This document shows, piece by piece, positions 55,075-64,000 of a DNA stretch of 64,000 nucleotides. The stretch lies in NCBI RefSeq assembly GCF_001152565.1, contig NZ_CQAZ01000019.1, forward strand, positions 23,346-87,345. Direction: 5' to 3'. Numbering within the stretch: the first letter of the stretch is position 1; each line of letters opens with the position of its first letter. The notes beneath the pieces were generated by a model that was not told the DNA's origin, searched no databases, and was given only the letters and a program-made list of their open reading frames with translations. A program made the position numbers and the translations under genes. This stretch comes from Yersinia pekkanenii. GTDB lineage: Bacteria > Pseudomonadota > Gammaproteobacteria > Enterobacterales > Enterobacteriaceae.

Positions 55075-57072
55075 TTACCGCCCTTGTTTACGCAATAAAT
55101 AAACAAAATACGGTGCACCGATAAATGTCGCTAACAGTCCGGCGGGGATCTGGTTTGGGAACAACAGCATCCGGCCACACCAATCGGCGAATATCATCAG
55201 TAAACCACCTAAGATAGCGGCAATAAACAGTTGTGGAATGGCGCGGCGGAAACCCAACATGCGGGCCATATGAGGGGCCATCAGCCCAACAAAACTTAAC
55301 GGCCCGACGGTCAAAGTGGCCGCCGCAGTTAACGTCGCAGCCAATAGTAAAATCACTAACCGACTGGGGGCTAGCGCTATGCCTAATGCTCTGGCGGTAA
55401 CGCTACCTAATGGTAGGATCATTAACCAACGGCGGCACAGCGGCGCTAATGCGATCAGCACCAAGGCAATTAAACCGGTAGCCACAGCCTGCTCCCCATT
55501 AACCGAGTAGGTAGAACCTGAAATCCATGCCAGCAAGCCACGCATACGCGGGTCACCACTGGCAAATAACATGGTAATTACCGTGGTAAAGGCGGTGCTT
55601 AGTGCAATCCCAGCCAATAGCATGCGGCCAGGAGAGAACCCGCCCCGCCCGGCAACAACTATAATCAGCAATAACGTAACCGCCGCCCCCAGACTCCCGG
55701 CAGGCAGCAACCAGAGCAACGTATTACCCGGTACGATAAACATCATGATCACTACGCCGAAAGAAGCTCCAGAGCTAATACCCAAGACTTCCGGGCTAGC
55801 CATCGGATTACCCGTCAGCTTTTGAATCAGTGTCCCCGCCACCGCCAGCATCATACCGGCCGCCAATGCCGCCACTACCCGTGGCCAACGCCAATGTAAC
55901 AGTGCCTGAATGTCATCCCCAGCAAGCCAATGCCAACCTTGGCGGTCGCGACCAAACATCAGCGCCAGAGCCAATCCGGCCAGCAGTAACAGTAAACCGG
56001 CACTTATCCATAATGCTAAATGCTGCCGTTCAGTGGGGACATTGTCACCAAAATCCATCGTCGGCGCAGTCCCACTGTGTAAGCGGGGTAATAACCATAA
56101 TAACAGCGGAGCACCAATCAGCGCGGTCGCTGCACCGGTGGGGATCTCTCGCCATACTTGCGCCAACCAAATAATACCTTGGTCGGTTACCCACAACAGC
56201 AAAGCCCCCAACACCGGAGCCAGTATCAGGCGTTGTGATAATCGCCGGGCACCGATAATTTTCGCCAGCAAAGGGGCAAATAGACCGATAAAGCCAATCA
56301 CTCCCACCGCATTAACCAACATCGCGCTAAATAAAATTGCCAAGCCCAGCGCACTAAAACGTGCCAGTGACAACCCTAGCCCCAGATTACGGGCAACGCC
56401 ATCATCTAACCCCAGCAAGGTTAACGGGCGGATCAATAAAGCGGCCAATACACAGGTAACCAGCAGCCTTGGCAGCAGAAACTGCACCGTACTCCAATCC
56501 TGTTGATTCAGGGCACCGCTACTCCACAGGAACAGCCCTTGTAGTTGATCATAATTAAACAATGCCAACAAGTTACTGACTGCACTACAGTAAAGGCCAA
56601 GAACCAGACCAGCCAGGATCAGCGTAACCGGAGACATCCGTTTGCCCCAGGCCACGCCAAAAACCAGCATACCAATAGTGATACCACCCGCCATGGCGGC
56701 CAGTTGGCGGGTCAATTCACCACCAGGCAGCATCCACAATGTCGCGATAGTCAGGCCCAACTGAGCACCAGCGGCCACCCCCAGTGTGGCAGGTTCAGCC
56801 AGAGGGTTACGTAGCACTTGCTGGAACAAAACCCCAACCAACCCCAAACCAGCACCGGTCAGCAACGCCACCACCAACCGGGGTAACTGGCTGTAATGGA
56901 ATAACATCTGGTTCACGTCGTCATAATCGGGTTGCCATAGGGCCTCAGCCCAGAGCGATAGCGGTAATAATTGACTGAAGTTATGTCGCGTCAATACCAC
57001 CGCAATAACCAGTAGCAAGCCCAGTAACCCGGCAGGTAACAGCCAGCCTTTATGTCGGGTATTTACCATCAT
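55075..57072 (-). CDS. fhuB: Ferric-hydroxamate ABC permease FhuB
   Basis: Inner-membrane permease for ferric hydroxamate siderophores. 665 residues, a fusion of two BtuC-like halves of about 330 residues with roughly 20 helices. Each half has the Gly-containing loop contacting FhuC (GVIGFIGLFAPLLAKIIGARR and GPLSFVGLMAPHMARMLGFRR). ATG overlaps the fhuD stop by 4 bp. Confidence 0.96.
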   Translation of the reverse strand: MMVNTRHKGWLLPAGLLGLLLVIAVVLTRHNFSQLLPLSLWAEALWQPDYDDVNQMLFHYSQLPRLVVALLTGAGLGLVGVLFQQVLRNPLAEPATLGVAAGAQLGLTIATLWMLPGGELTRQLAAMAGGITIGMLVFGVAWGKRMSPVTLILAGLVLGLYCSAVSNLLALFNYDQLQGLFLWSSGALNQQDWSTVQFLLPRLLVTCVLAALLIRPLTLLGLDDGVARNLGLGLSLARFSALGLAILFSAMLVNAVGVIGFIGLFAPLLAKIIGARRLSQRLILAPVLGALLLWVTDQGIIWLAQVWREIPTGAATALIGAPLLLWLLPRLHSGTAPTMDFGDNVPTERQHLALWISAGLLLLLAGLALALMFGRDRQGWHWLAGDDIQALLHWRWPRVVAALAAGMMLAVAGTLIQKLTGNPMASPEVLGISSGASFGVVIMMFIVPGNTLLWLLPAGSLGAAVTLLLIIVVAGRGGFSPGRMLLAGIALSTAFTTVITMLFASGDPRMRGLLAWISGSTYSVNGEQAVATGLIALVLIALAPLCRRWLMILPLGSVTARALGIALAPSRLVILLLAATLTAAATLTVGPLSFVGLMAPHMARMLGFRRAIPQLFIAAILGGLLMIFADWCGRMLLFPNQIPAGLLATFIGAPYFVYLLRKQGR

Positions 57073-57998
57073 GATGGTTTACCCCACGCCTGCTCGAAAA
57101 GACGAACAAAGCGCATAGCGGATAATGTCGAACCGTAGAACCATACCGGCGGCAGTATCCGTAATTGGTTTTGACGGACAAAAGACATTGATTGCCACAA
57201 GGGGGTACGGGCAACCTGTTGTAAAATTTCATCATCGCCATGGCCGAAGCAAATTGCCTGCCCCGGTTTTATGGTGGCTAAACGTTCAATACCGACGACC
57301 GTGCTGCCCCAGAGATTGGTTGCGCCCTGCCAGGCATTTTCAATATTCAACTCGTTCAATACATCCTGGAACAAGCTACCCTTGCCGATAACCAGCGCAT
57401 GGCGACTGTCCAACAACGAAAACATCAGTAACGGCCCATGGCTGCCGCCAGAGAGACGTTGGCGCGCCATCTGCATAAAGTGAGTGAAGTCAGCGATATG
57501 CTGCTCTGCAACCGCTGCCAGGCCCAGTCGTTGACCCAACGTGCGCAATGAGTTCTTACCCGCGACCAGCGGTGAACTGCCGACTTCATTAAAGGCAAAG
57601 CTCATAGATGGGGCGATTGGGGCGAGTTTTTCCGGTAAGGGGCCAAAACCTTGTGACATCAGGATCAACGAGGGTGCCATTTGCTGTAGTAATTCCAGAT
57701 TTGGCTCAGTACGCTGACCCACATCAATAACGCTGGCGGGTAGTTCAGGATCGGCAACCCATAGTCGGTAATTATGGGTATCTGCCACTCCATATGGTGT
57801 CACCCCTAGCGCCAACAGTAATTCAACAGGTAACCATTCCAGTGCGACGATCCGATTGATATCGATTTTAGGTGAATTCGCCGCCCATCCGGGCAATGAA
57901 AGCAGTAACGGCGATAATGCCAATGCGGTGAGTAGCCTGCGCCGGGTATAATCAGGTGCCGCGAGATCGGCTTGTTCCATGGGAAAGTGCGCTGTCAT
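57069..57998 (-). CDS. fhuD: Ferric-hydroxamate periplasmic binding protein FhuD
   Basis: Periplasmic carrier for ferrichrome-type siderophores. 309 residues. The N-terminus has RRRLLTALALSPLL, a twin-arginine-like export signal as in E. coli FhuD. The mature part has IVALEWLPVELLLALGVTPYGVAD and VWFYGSTLSAMRFV typical of the family. ATG overlaps the fhuC stop by one base (TAATG). Confidence 0.95.
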   Translation of the reverse strand: MTAHFPMEQADLAAPDYTRRRLLTALALSPLLLSLPGWAANSPKIDINRIVALEWLPVELLLALGVTPYGVADTHNYRLWVADPELPASVIDVGQRTEPNLELLQQMAPSLILMSQGFGPLPEKLAPIAPSMSFAFNEVGSSPLVAGKNSLRTLGQRLGLAAVAEQHIADFTHFMQMARQRLSGGSHGPLLMFSLLDSRHALVIGKGSLFQDVLNELNIENAWQGATNLWGSTVVGIERLATIKPGQAICFGHGDDEILQQVARTPLWQSMSFVRQNQLRILPPVWFYGSTLSAMRFVRLFEQAWGKPS

Positions 57999-58792
57999 TA
58001 ATACACAAAACTTACCGGCGCACCACCGGCCGGGTGCGGTAATATCCCCATTGGGATACCGTAAATTTGTTCCAGTACCGCGCTCTGCATCAGGCTGTCA
58101 GCCGAGCCTTGCGCTATCATTTCGCCACCACGTAATGCCACTAAATGGTCACAATAACGGGCCGCCATATTGATATCATGCAGCACGGCAATAACTGTCA
58201 GCCCGCGTTCTCGGCTAAGACGTTGAATTAACCCCAACACCTCAACCTGATGAGCAATATCCAATGCCGACGTTGGCTCATCGAGCAACAGACAACGGCT
58301 GTTTTGCGCCACCATCATCGCCAGCCAGGCACGTTGCCGTTCGCCACCGGATAAGCTGTCTACCAACCGGTTAGCCAGCGGTTTTAAATCCACCAGCGTG
58401 ATCGCGTCTTCCACTTGTTGACGGTCTTCTTGACGAAAACGGCCTAACGCGCCATGCCACGGGTAGCGGCCAATGGCAACCAACTCGCGCACCGTCATCC
58501 CTTCTGCTGCCGGTAATTGTTGAGGTAAATAAGCCACCTCGCGGGCAAAGGCTTTACTGTCCCACAGGGCTAATGGCACATCATTGAGTAAGGCCCCGCC
58601 ACTTGATGGTAACTGATGGCGACCCAGCATTTTTAATAGTGTTGATTTGCCAGAACCGTTATGACCAATAAGCCCGCAGACCTTGCCTTGCGGGAAGCTC
58701 AGCGAAAGTGGCTGCAATAAGGTTCGGCCGGGAACTGAAAAACTCAGTTCCCGGAGCGTAAAGTTGCTGGATTGGCTTACCTGTAGATCCAA
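57998..58792 (-). CDS. fhuC: Ferric-hydroxamate ABC transporter ATPase FhuC
   Basis: ATPase of the Fhu importer, 264 residues. Walker A GHNGSGKSTLL, signature LSGGERQRAWLAM, Walker B CLLLDEPTSALD, switch histidine in VLHDINMA. First gene of the operon here. In E. coli the receptor gene fhuA precedes it; here the next gene upstream is mrcB. Confidence 0.97.
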   Translation of the reverse strand: MDLQVSQSSNFTLRELSFSVPGRTLLQPLSLSFPQGKVCGLIGHNGSGKSTLLKMLGRHQLPSSGGALLNDVPLALWDSKAFAREVAYLPQQLPAAEGMTVRELVAIGRYPWHGALGRFRQEDRQQVEDAITLVDLKPLANRLVDSLSGGERQRAWLAMMVAQNSRCLLLDEPTSALDIAHQVEVLGLIQRLSRERGLTVIAVLHDINMAARYCDHLVALRGGEMIAQGSADSLMQSAVLEQIYGIPMGILPHPAGGAPVSFVY

Positions 58793-58879
58793 GATGGTGC
58801 CCTGCGGTTAAAAGTTAACGGGTTTAGCAATTATTGCGCCCCGAACGTTATCGAAAAATAGCGAGAAAGTGAATCGAAA

Positions 58880-58911
58880 CGATAGTAATTATCAAAGTGA
58901 AATAATTATCA
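58880..58911 (-). promoter_or_regulatory. Fur-box-like sites upstream of fhuC
   Basis: On the minus strand TGATAATTACTATCG (58880-58894) fits the 7-1-7 Fur pattern TGATAAT-N-ATTATCA at most positions. A second, weaker copy lies at 58897-58911. The distance of about 90-120 bp before fhuC fits a promoter operator, so iron repression is likely. Confidence 0.6.
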
Positions 58912-59010
58912 ATGCGGGTAGTTTATGCGTAACTCACGGCGAACTGCAAGCGCTAAGCCAGTTGATTTAATCGGGTGAAATGCAGATAACGGGGAATGGC
59001 GCGGGGCAAT

Positions 59011-59039
59011 CAGGCTGGCACCATAACCGTGCCAGCCTG
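59011..59039. terminator. Hairpin behind mrcB
   Basis: CAGGCTGGCAC and GTGCCAGCCTG form an 11-bp perfect stem with a 7-base loop, 8 nt after the mrcB stop. The minus-strand T run is lacking, so termination may be partial. Confidence 0.55.
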
Positions 59040-59047
59040 GGAGAAGA

Positions 59048-61543
59048 TTACTGACCGAACATATCTTTAATCCAGCCAGCGACACCGTCACCTTCAGCTT
59101 TCGGCTGTGTTGCTGGCTGGGCTGCCTGACACAGCGCTTGCGGGTTCTCGGTCCAAACCGGAATAGAGCGCAGACCGCTACTCTCACCACAGACAAAGTT
59201 ACCAGCCGAATCAATGTTCATCTGGCTAATCCCTTCCGGCGGTTGTAATACCAACGGCAGTGGGGTTTGGTTTTCCAGATAGCGACGATATAAGGTCAGC
59301 GCACCGTTGGCACCGGTCAGTTTAGCCGGGCCGTTGTTGTCACGCCCAACCCAAGCGATCGCCACTTCCTTGCCATCGATACCGGCAAACCAGCTATCGC
59401 GCAGATCGTTGGTGGTACCGGTTTTAGCCGCCAGATTGTATTTAGAGAATTTCACTGACAGCGAACGGGATGTCCCACGGGCTACCCCTTGTTGCATCGC
59501 ATAAAGTGTCAGATAAGCGGCCTGTGCTGGCACCATGCGTTCCGCCTGCGGGAAACTCTGATATAGCACCGTGCCATCCTCCGCAATCACTGAGCGCACT
59601 GCCGATAACGGTGCACGATCCCCGCCACTGGCGATAGTCTGGTATTCCTGAGCCACTTCAACCGGGGTCAAATCAATGGCTCCCAGTAACATGGCGGGAA
59701 CCGGATTGATCGCCGTTTTCGGGATACCCAAGCGTTGCAGCATGGCACTTATCTGATCCAGCCCGACAGACATCCCCAGATTTACCGTTGGTACGTTCAG
59801 GGAGTTAACCAAACCATCGATTAGCATCACCTGACCACGGAACTGGCGATCGTAGTTTTTCGGCTGCCACGACGAGCCGTTGGGTAATTTGATCGACAAC
59901 GGCTGATCCGATAGCCAAGTATTGAGGCGATATTTATCCGGCTCACTCAACGCCGTCAGATAGGTCGGTGGCTTGGCGAGTGACCCTACCAGGCGGCGAG
60001 CCTGCATGGCGCGGTTAAAACCGGCAAATTGTGGCTGTGCGCCCCCTACCATGGCTCGAACCTCGCCACTGAAGCGGTCGACGATCACCATTGCTGCTTC
60101 CAGATCATCGAGATGACGGGCGGCTTTCAGGGCTGGAATACCCTCCTGGATAGCCTTTTCTGCCGCATCCTGTGACACCGGATCCAGCGTGGTGAAAATT
60201 TTCACCCCAGACAGGTCGTTGATCTTGTCACCTAGCTTCTGTTGCAGCTCCTGACGCACCATCTGCATAAACGCGGGCTGAGGGGTTATCACGCCGCCTT
60301 TCGGCTGCACCCCCAGTGGCCGGGCGCTGAGCATGGTGTAAAGCTCAGCGTCAATCACGCCTTGGTTCTGCAACAGGCGCAGCACCAGATTACGACGTTC
60401 AAGTGCCAGCGTAGGGTTACGCCACGGGTTATACAACGACGCCCCTTTCACCATCCCCACCAGCATCGCTTGCTGATCGAGACTCAGTTCATTTACCGGG
60501 CGACCAAAATAATACAGGCTGGCTAGCGGGAAACCGCGGATCTGATCACTGCCACTCTGACCGAGATACACTTCATTCAGGTACAGTTCCAGAATCCGAT
60601 CTTTGCTGTAACGGTAATCCACCAATAGCGCCATGTAGGCTTCGTTAAGTTTGCGCCACAGTGAGCGTTCGTTGGTCAGGAACAGGTTTTTCACCAACTG
60701 CTGCGTCAGGGTACTGCCACCTTGCACTGCCTTACCGGCAGTCAGATTAGCGACCACGGCGCGGCCAATAGAGTACGGGCTGATACCGTCATGTTCATAG
60801 AAATGACGGTCTTCCGTTGCCAGCAAGGTATCCACCAGCAAATCAGGGAAACCGGCGCGGGGTACAAACAGGCGTTGCTCACCATTAGGTGATTGCAACA
60901 TGGTAATCAGCTTAGGATCAAGGCGTAAAAAGCCGAAATCACGCTGATTATCCAGGTTTTGGATCTGGGCCAACCGATCGTTTTTAAAGATCAACCGCGC
61001 ACGAATCTGGCCTTCTTTGGCATCAGGGAAATCAAACGGGCGGCGCAAGATATCAATGCTATCGCCTTGCACGGTGAACTCGCCGGGGCGAGTCATACGA
61101 GTCACCTGCCGGTACTGCATCCCTTCCAGCAAGTCGATCATCTCTTTTTTGCTGTAGGACGTACCCGGTTCAAGGTTAACCATGCGGCCATAAACGGCGG
61201 CGGGCAATTGCCAGACTTTGCCATCAATACGGCTGCGGATTTGTGAATCGAGGTAAACCCCATAAATGGCCAATACCACGGCGCCAACCAGGAACAGTTT
61301 GATAAACAACCCAAGCCAGCGGCGTTTTTTGCGAGGTGGACGTGATGCTACCTTTCTTGACATCAGTGCTTCCTTATCGTCGTAGTCATCATCGTCCTGC
61401 TCTTCGTCATCCGGGTGCTCTTCATTATCAAATTCAGCTTCTTCATATTCATCACGCCGCTGGCGCAGTGGCCGTTTCGGTGTGGCTTTGGGTTGGGCTT
61501 TCTTGCCCTTGCGCCCTATTGGCTCGCGGTCATCCCCAGACAT
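59048..61543 (-). CDS. mrcB: Bifunctional penicillin-binding protein 1b
   Basis: Builds and cross-links peptidoglycan. 831 residues (E. coli 844). A charged cytoplasmic tail is followed by one TM helix about 75-97 ([25 protein letters not shown]) and a UB2H domain about 110-195, which binds LpoB. The GT51 transglycosylase has E244 ([12 protein letters not shown]) and [12 protein letters not shown]. The transpeptidase has S521-x-x-K524 (GSLAKP) and KTGTT. The tail is acidic and Lys/Arg-rich. No close partner gene. Confidence 0.97.
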   Translation of the reverse strand: MSGDDREPIGRKGKKAQPKATPKRPLRQRRDEYEEAEFDNEEHPDDEEQDDDDYDDKEALMSRKVASRPPRKKRRWLGLFIKLFLVGAVVLAIYGVYLDSQIRSRIDGKVWQLPAAVYGRMVNLEPGTSYSKKEMIDLLEGMQYRQVTRMTRPGEFTVQGDSIDILRRPFDFPDAKEGQIRARLIFKNDRLAQIQNLDNQRDFGFLRLDPKLITMLQSPNGEQRLFVPRAGFPDLLVDTLLATEDRHFYEHDGISPYSIGRAVVANLTAGKAVQGGSTLTQQLVKNLFLTNERSLWRKLNEAYMALLVDYRYSKDRILELYLNEVYLGQSGSDQIRGFPLASLYYFGRPVNELSLDQQAMLVGMVKGASLYNPWRNPTLALERRNLVLRLLQNQGVIDAELYTMLSARPLGVQPKGGVITPQPAFMQMVRQELQQKLGDKINDLSGVKIFTTLDPVSQDAAEKAIQEGIPALKAARHLDDLEAAMVIVDRFSGEVRAMVGGAQPQFAGFNRAMQARRLVGSLAKPPTYLTALSEPDKYRLNTWLSDQPLSIKLPNGSSWQPKNYDRQFRGQVMLIDGLVNSLNVPTVNLGMSVGLDQISAMLQRLGIPKTAINPVPAMLLGAIDLTPVEVAQEYQTIASGGDRAPLSAVRSVIAEDGTVLYQSFPQAERMVPAQAAYLTLYAMQQGVARGTSRSLSVKFSKYNLAAKTGTTNDLRDSWFAGIDGKEVAIAWVGRDNNGPAKLTGANGALTLYRRYLENQTPLPLVLQPPEGISQMNIDSAGNFVCGESSGLRSIPVWTENPQALCQAAQPATQPKAEGDGVAGWIKDMFGQ

Positions 61544-61581
61544 GTCTTTCTCTCCACGCGCGTTGGCGATTATTGCGGCTT

Positions 61582-61725
61582 ATACCCGTCATACTTCAAG
61601 CTGCATGCGCGTTGGCTGCGTTCAATCACCCGAATCACTTACTGGTCTTGACCTTAAAAAAATAAGTAAGCTCATTGGGATTCTCTCACTTGCCGCCTTC
61701 CTGCAACTCGAATTATTTGGGGTAT
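61582..61725 (-). repeat. ERIC element 5 with a central insertion
   Basis: Arms ATACCCGTCATACTTCAAGC and AACTCGAATTATTTGGGGTAT match the other copies in reverse orientation. The core is interrupted: after CACTTAC there are about 20 extra bases (TGGTCTTGACCTTAAAAAAA) before TAAGTAAGCTCATTGGGATT. It lies between the mrcB start and the hrpB stop. Confidence 0.88.
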
Positions 61726-61794
61726 CATATATTCCCCAACTCATCGAATAGAAAGGGGAAACATCTGAAATTATTGGCTGTTAGCCATATCGTA

Positions 61795-64000
61795 TTACTT
61801 ATCCTGATACTTCTTGGTCCTGCGAGTTGGGCGAGTATTGGCCGGATCATCCGGCCAAATATGTTTGGGATAACGCCCTTTCATCTCTTTTTGTACTTCC
61901 CGATACGCCCCTTGCCAGAAAGCGGCTAAATCACCGGTAATCTGTAATGGCCGGTGCGCAGGGGAAAGCAATTCAAGCACCACCGCTACCCGCCCATTCG
62001 CCAGCATCGGACTGTGTTGCTCACCAAAAACTTCTTGTAAACGCACCGCCAGCACCGGTGGCCGGTCGATATAATAACGGATTGGCAGGCGGCTGCCAGT
62101 GGGCACAGTGTAATGAGTTGGCAGTTCAGTATCCAGCCGTTGACGTTGCTGCCAGCTTAACAGACAAGTTAATGCTGCCGTAATGTTCACTTGCCGCAAC
62201 CGACGTAAATCGCGCACCCCGCTCAACGACGGTTGTAACCATAACTCAAGTTGGCTCAACAAACTGTCATCGTCCAGCGCTGGCCACTGCTCTTCTGGCA
62301 ACCAGCGGCTGGCACATTGCAATCGAGTGCGTAGCTGCTCAGCATTCTCATCCCAGTTCAGCACCTGCAACCCTTGCTCTCGCACCCAGTTAAGTAACGC
62401 CGCTTGCAATGCCTCATCACTGGGTTTGGCCAATGGCTGCGCGCGCAAGATCAGATGCCCAACCTGCCAGCGCCGCCACGCCCGCAGCGTACCTTTATCT
62501 TCATCCCACTCCACCACGGTGTGTTCTTCAACCAACTGCGGCAATTGTTTAGCCAGTGATTCAACATCAATCGGCAATGCCAGCAAAATGCGCGCATCCG
62601 GCCCGCTGTTGCTTTGTAGCAAGCTGGCGGCCACTAGCCAGGGGGCTCGTGATAGCGCCTCATCCTGAGCCATTGCAGCGCCCATACCGTTAGCCAATAG
62701 GTAACGACCATCCTGCCCTCTCTGCTGCGCGATGCGATCCGGATACCCCAACGCCAGCAATTGTCCTGCCAGAGCGCTATCGATATTGCCAGCACCTTGC
62801 TTACATCGTTGCATCAACTGCTTTGCCCGCCGCTGCCAGTGGGATTGCGGGCGATTAAGCCAATCATGCAAATCAATCTGGCCGGAACGGGGTGGCTCTT
62901 CCAGAATGGCTGCCAGCAGCGCTGCTGTTGCCAGTGCGTCGGGACTTTGGGCCGCGCCAGCACACAACATGGCGGCCAGGCGCGGGTCACACCCCAGCGT
63001 CGCCATAGTGCGGCCGGTGCGGGTAAGGTGGCCGACCGTATCGATAGCGCCCAGCCGTACCAATAAATCACGGGCCACGGCCAGCGCAGCCGATGGCGGC
63101 TGATCCAGCCAATTGAGTTGCGCCACATCCTTGCACCCCCAGTTCAGTAATTCCAGCCACAGGCTGCACAAATCACTGTTAAGGATTTCCGGCTCACTGT
63201 ATTCCGCGGCCCGCTCGGCCTGCTCTTTGGCAAACAGGTGCCAGCAGATCCCAGGTTCCAACCGCCCGGCACGCCCGGCGCGTTGAACCATTGAAGCCTG
63301 ACTGATGCGTTGAGTGACCAACCGAGTCAGGCCGTTTTTGACATCAAACTGCGCCACCCGCTCCAACCCGCTATCAACCACCAGCCGGATGCCTTCGATG
63401 GTCAGGCTGGTTTCAGCAATATTGGTTGCCAGTACCACTTTGCGCCGCCCGAGGGGCGCGGGTTGAATGGCTTTCTGCTGTTCGCTGAGGGGTAACGCGC
63501 CGTACAGCGGGCAAAGTTCGATATCACTGGCGACCTCACCATGCAACCGCTCCATGACGCGATGGATCTCACCGACACCAGGTAAAAATAGCAACAGAGA
63601 GCCAGATTGCTCATTTAATAAACGTTTAACCCGACTGGCAACGCCATCCTCAAGTCGCTCATGGCTGGACAGCGGCAGGTAGCTACGATCAACGGGAAAG
63701 CTGCGCCCGGCAGAAACAATGACCGGCGCTGGTGGCAACAGGGTAGAAAGGCGCTGGTTATCCAGCGTCGCGGACATAATCAGTAGTTTCAGGTCATCAC
63801 GTAGCCCTTGCTGCACATCCAACAACAGCGCTAACGCCAAGTCAGCCTGTAAACTGCGCTCATGAAACTCATCAAGGATGACCAACGATACGCCCGTCAG
63901 CTCCGCGTCCTGCTGAAGCATGCGGGTCAGAATGCCCTCGGTCACCACCTCCAAACGGGTGCCCGGCCCGCTTTTGCTTTCAGCGCGCATACGATAGCCC
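61795..64000 (-). CDS. hrpB: ATP-dependent RNA helicase HrpB, 5' end outside window
   Basis: DEAH-type helicase of unclear cellular role. The frame stays open through position 64000 (GYRMRAE before the first internal Met), so the start and Walker A lie beyond the window. The visible 735 residues begin just before motif II region VVTEGILTRML, DEFHERS (motif II), MSATLD (motif III), NIAETSLTIEGI and QRAGRAGR (motif VI), then the HrpB-specific C-terminus ending MKGRYPKHIWPDDPANTRPTRRTKK. E. coli HrpB has slightly over 800 residues. Confidence 0.96.
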   Translation of the reverse strand, partial: GYRMRAESKSGPGTRLEVVTEGILTRMLQQDAELTGVSLVILDEFHERSLQADLALALLLDVQQGLRDDLKLLIMSATLDNQRLSTLLPPAPVIVSAGRSFPVDRSYLPLSSHERLEDGVASRVKRLLNEQSGSLLLFLPGVGEIHRVMERLHGEVASDIELCPLYGALPLSEQQKAIQPAPLGRRKVVLATNIAETSLTIEGIRLVVDSGLERVAQFDVKNGLTRLVTQRISQASMVQRAGRAGRLEPGICWHLFAKEQAERAAEYSEPEILNSDLCSLWLELLNWGCKDVAQLNWLDQPPSAALAVARDLLVRLGAIDTVGHLTRTGRTMATLGCDPRLAAMLCAGAAQSPDALATAALLAAILEEPPRSGQIDLHDWLNRPQSHWQRRAKQLMQRCKQGAGNIDSALAGQLLALGYPDRIAQQRGQDGRYLLANGMGAAMAQDEALSRAPWLVAASLLQSNSGPDARILLALPIDVESLAKQLPQLVEEHTVVEWDEDKGTLRAWRRWQVGHLILRAQPLAKPSDEALQAALLNWVREQGLQVLNWDENAEQLRTRLQCASRWLPEEQWPALDDDSLLSQLELWLQPSLSGVRDLRRLRQVNITAALTCLLSWQQRQRLDTELPTHYTVPTGSRLPIRYYIDRPPVLAVRLQEVFGEQHSPMLANGRVAVVLELLSPAHRPLQITGDLAAFWQGAYREVQKEMKGRYPKHIWPDDPANTRPTRRTKKYQDK

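Noticed and set aside
55910-56506. 198-residue open frame opposite fhuB
   Set aside because: It is antisense to a well-conserved permease gene, has low-complexity Ser/Asn/Arg content and no ribosome site; a shadow frame.
62183-62668. 161-residue open frame opposite hrpB
   Set aside because: It is Ser/Cys/Arg-rich shadow sequence of a conserved helicase, without initiation signals.

Overview
This is a chromosomal window from an enterobacterium, almost certainly a Yersinia. The reasons are protein identity and gene order close to E. coli, five ERIC repeats of the form common in Yersinia, and fhuCDB without fhuA. No tRNA, rRNA, CRISPR array, insertion sequence or prophage was seen.

Layout. (1) 1-6416, minus strand: rpoS, nlpD, pcm, surE, truD, ispF, ispD, ftsB, the classic stress-sigma, protein-repair, isoprenoid and divisome block. 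A 17-bp tandem duplication has truncated the end of surE and broken its overlap with pcm. (2) 6829-13928: a catabolic island between ftsB and ygbE. It has a SorC-type regulator, a DhaK/DhaL kinase pair, a short-chain dehydrogenase, a polyol-type MFS permease, an erythritol/L-threitol-type zinc dehydrogenase and a divergent RpiB-like isomerase. The parts fit a tetritol pathway: polyol to tetrulose to tetrulose phosphate to erythrose 4-phosphate. (3) 14071-20579: ygbE, the sulfate-activation operon cysG-cysD-cysN-cysC, and the periplasmic aminopeptidase iap.

(4) 20580-29295: the most unusual part. Right after iap lies a fragment that looks like the C-terminus of a ribbon-helix-helix antitoxin, a GC hexanucleotide repeat, a hairpin and a long AT-rich leader. 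Then comes a 2387-residue single-module reducing polyketide synthase (KS-AT-DH-structural KR-ER-KR-ACP-TE) and a stand-alone methyltransferase that looks like an excised PKS C-methylation domain. This iap-cysH interval holds CRISPR-Cas in E. coli, so it appears to be a recurrent insertion site.

(5) 29386-42597: sulfite reduction genes cysH-cysI-cysJ, the queuosine genes queD and queE, sodC, eno, pyrG, mazG and relA, without the mazEF and rlmD genes that E. coli has here. (6) 42944-53451: barA, degP, dgt, then mtnN-btuF-yadS, erpA and clcA. (7) 53720-64000: hemL, the ferric-hydroxamate transport operon fhuC-fhuD-fhuB with a Fur-like box but no fhuA, mrcB, and the 3' part of hrpB, which runs off the end.

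CysG makes the siroheme that CysI needs, so the two sulfur operons flanking the polyketide genes form one assimilation pathway from sulfate to sulfide. Most housekeeping assignments rest on recalled similarity to E. coli proteins and visible motifs. The functions of the two accessory islands are inferences.
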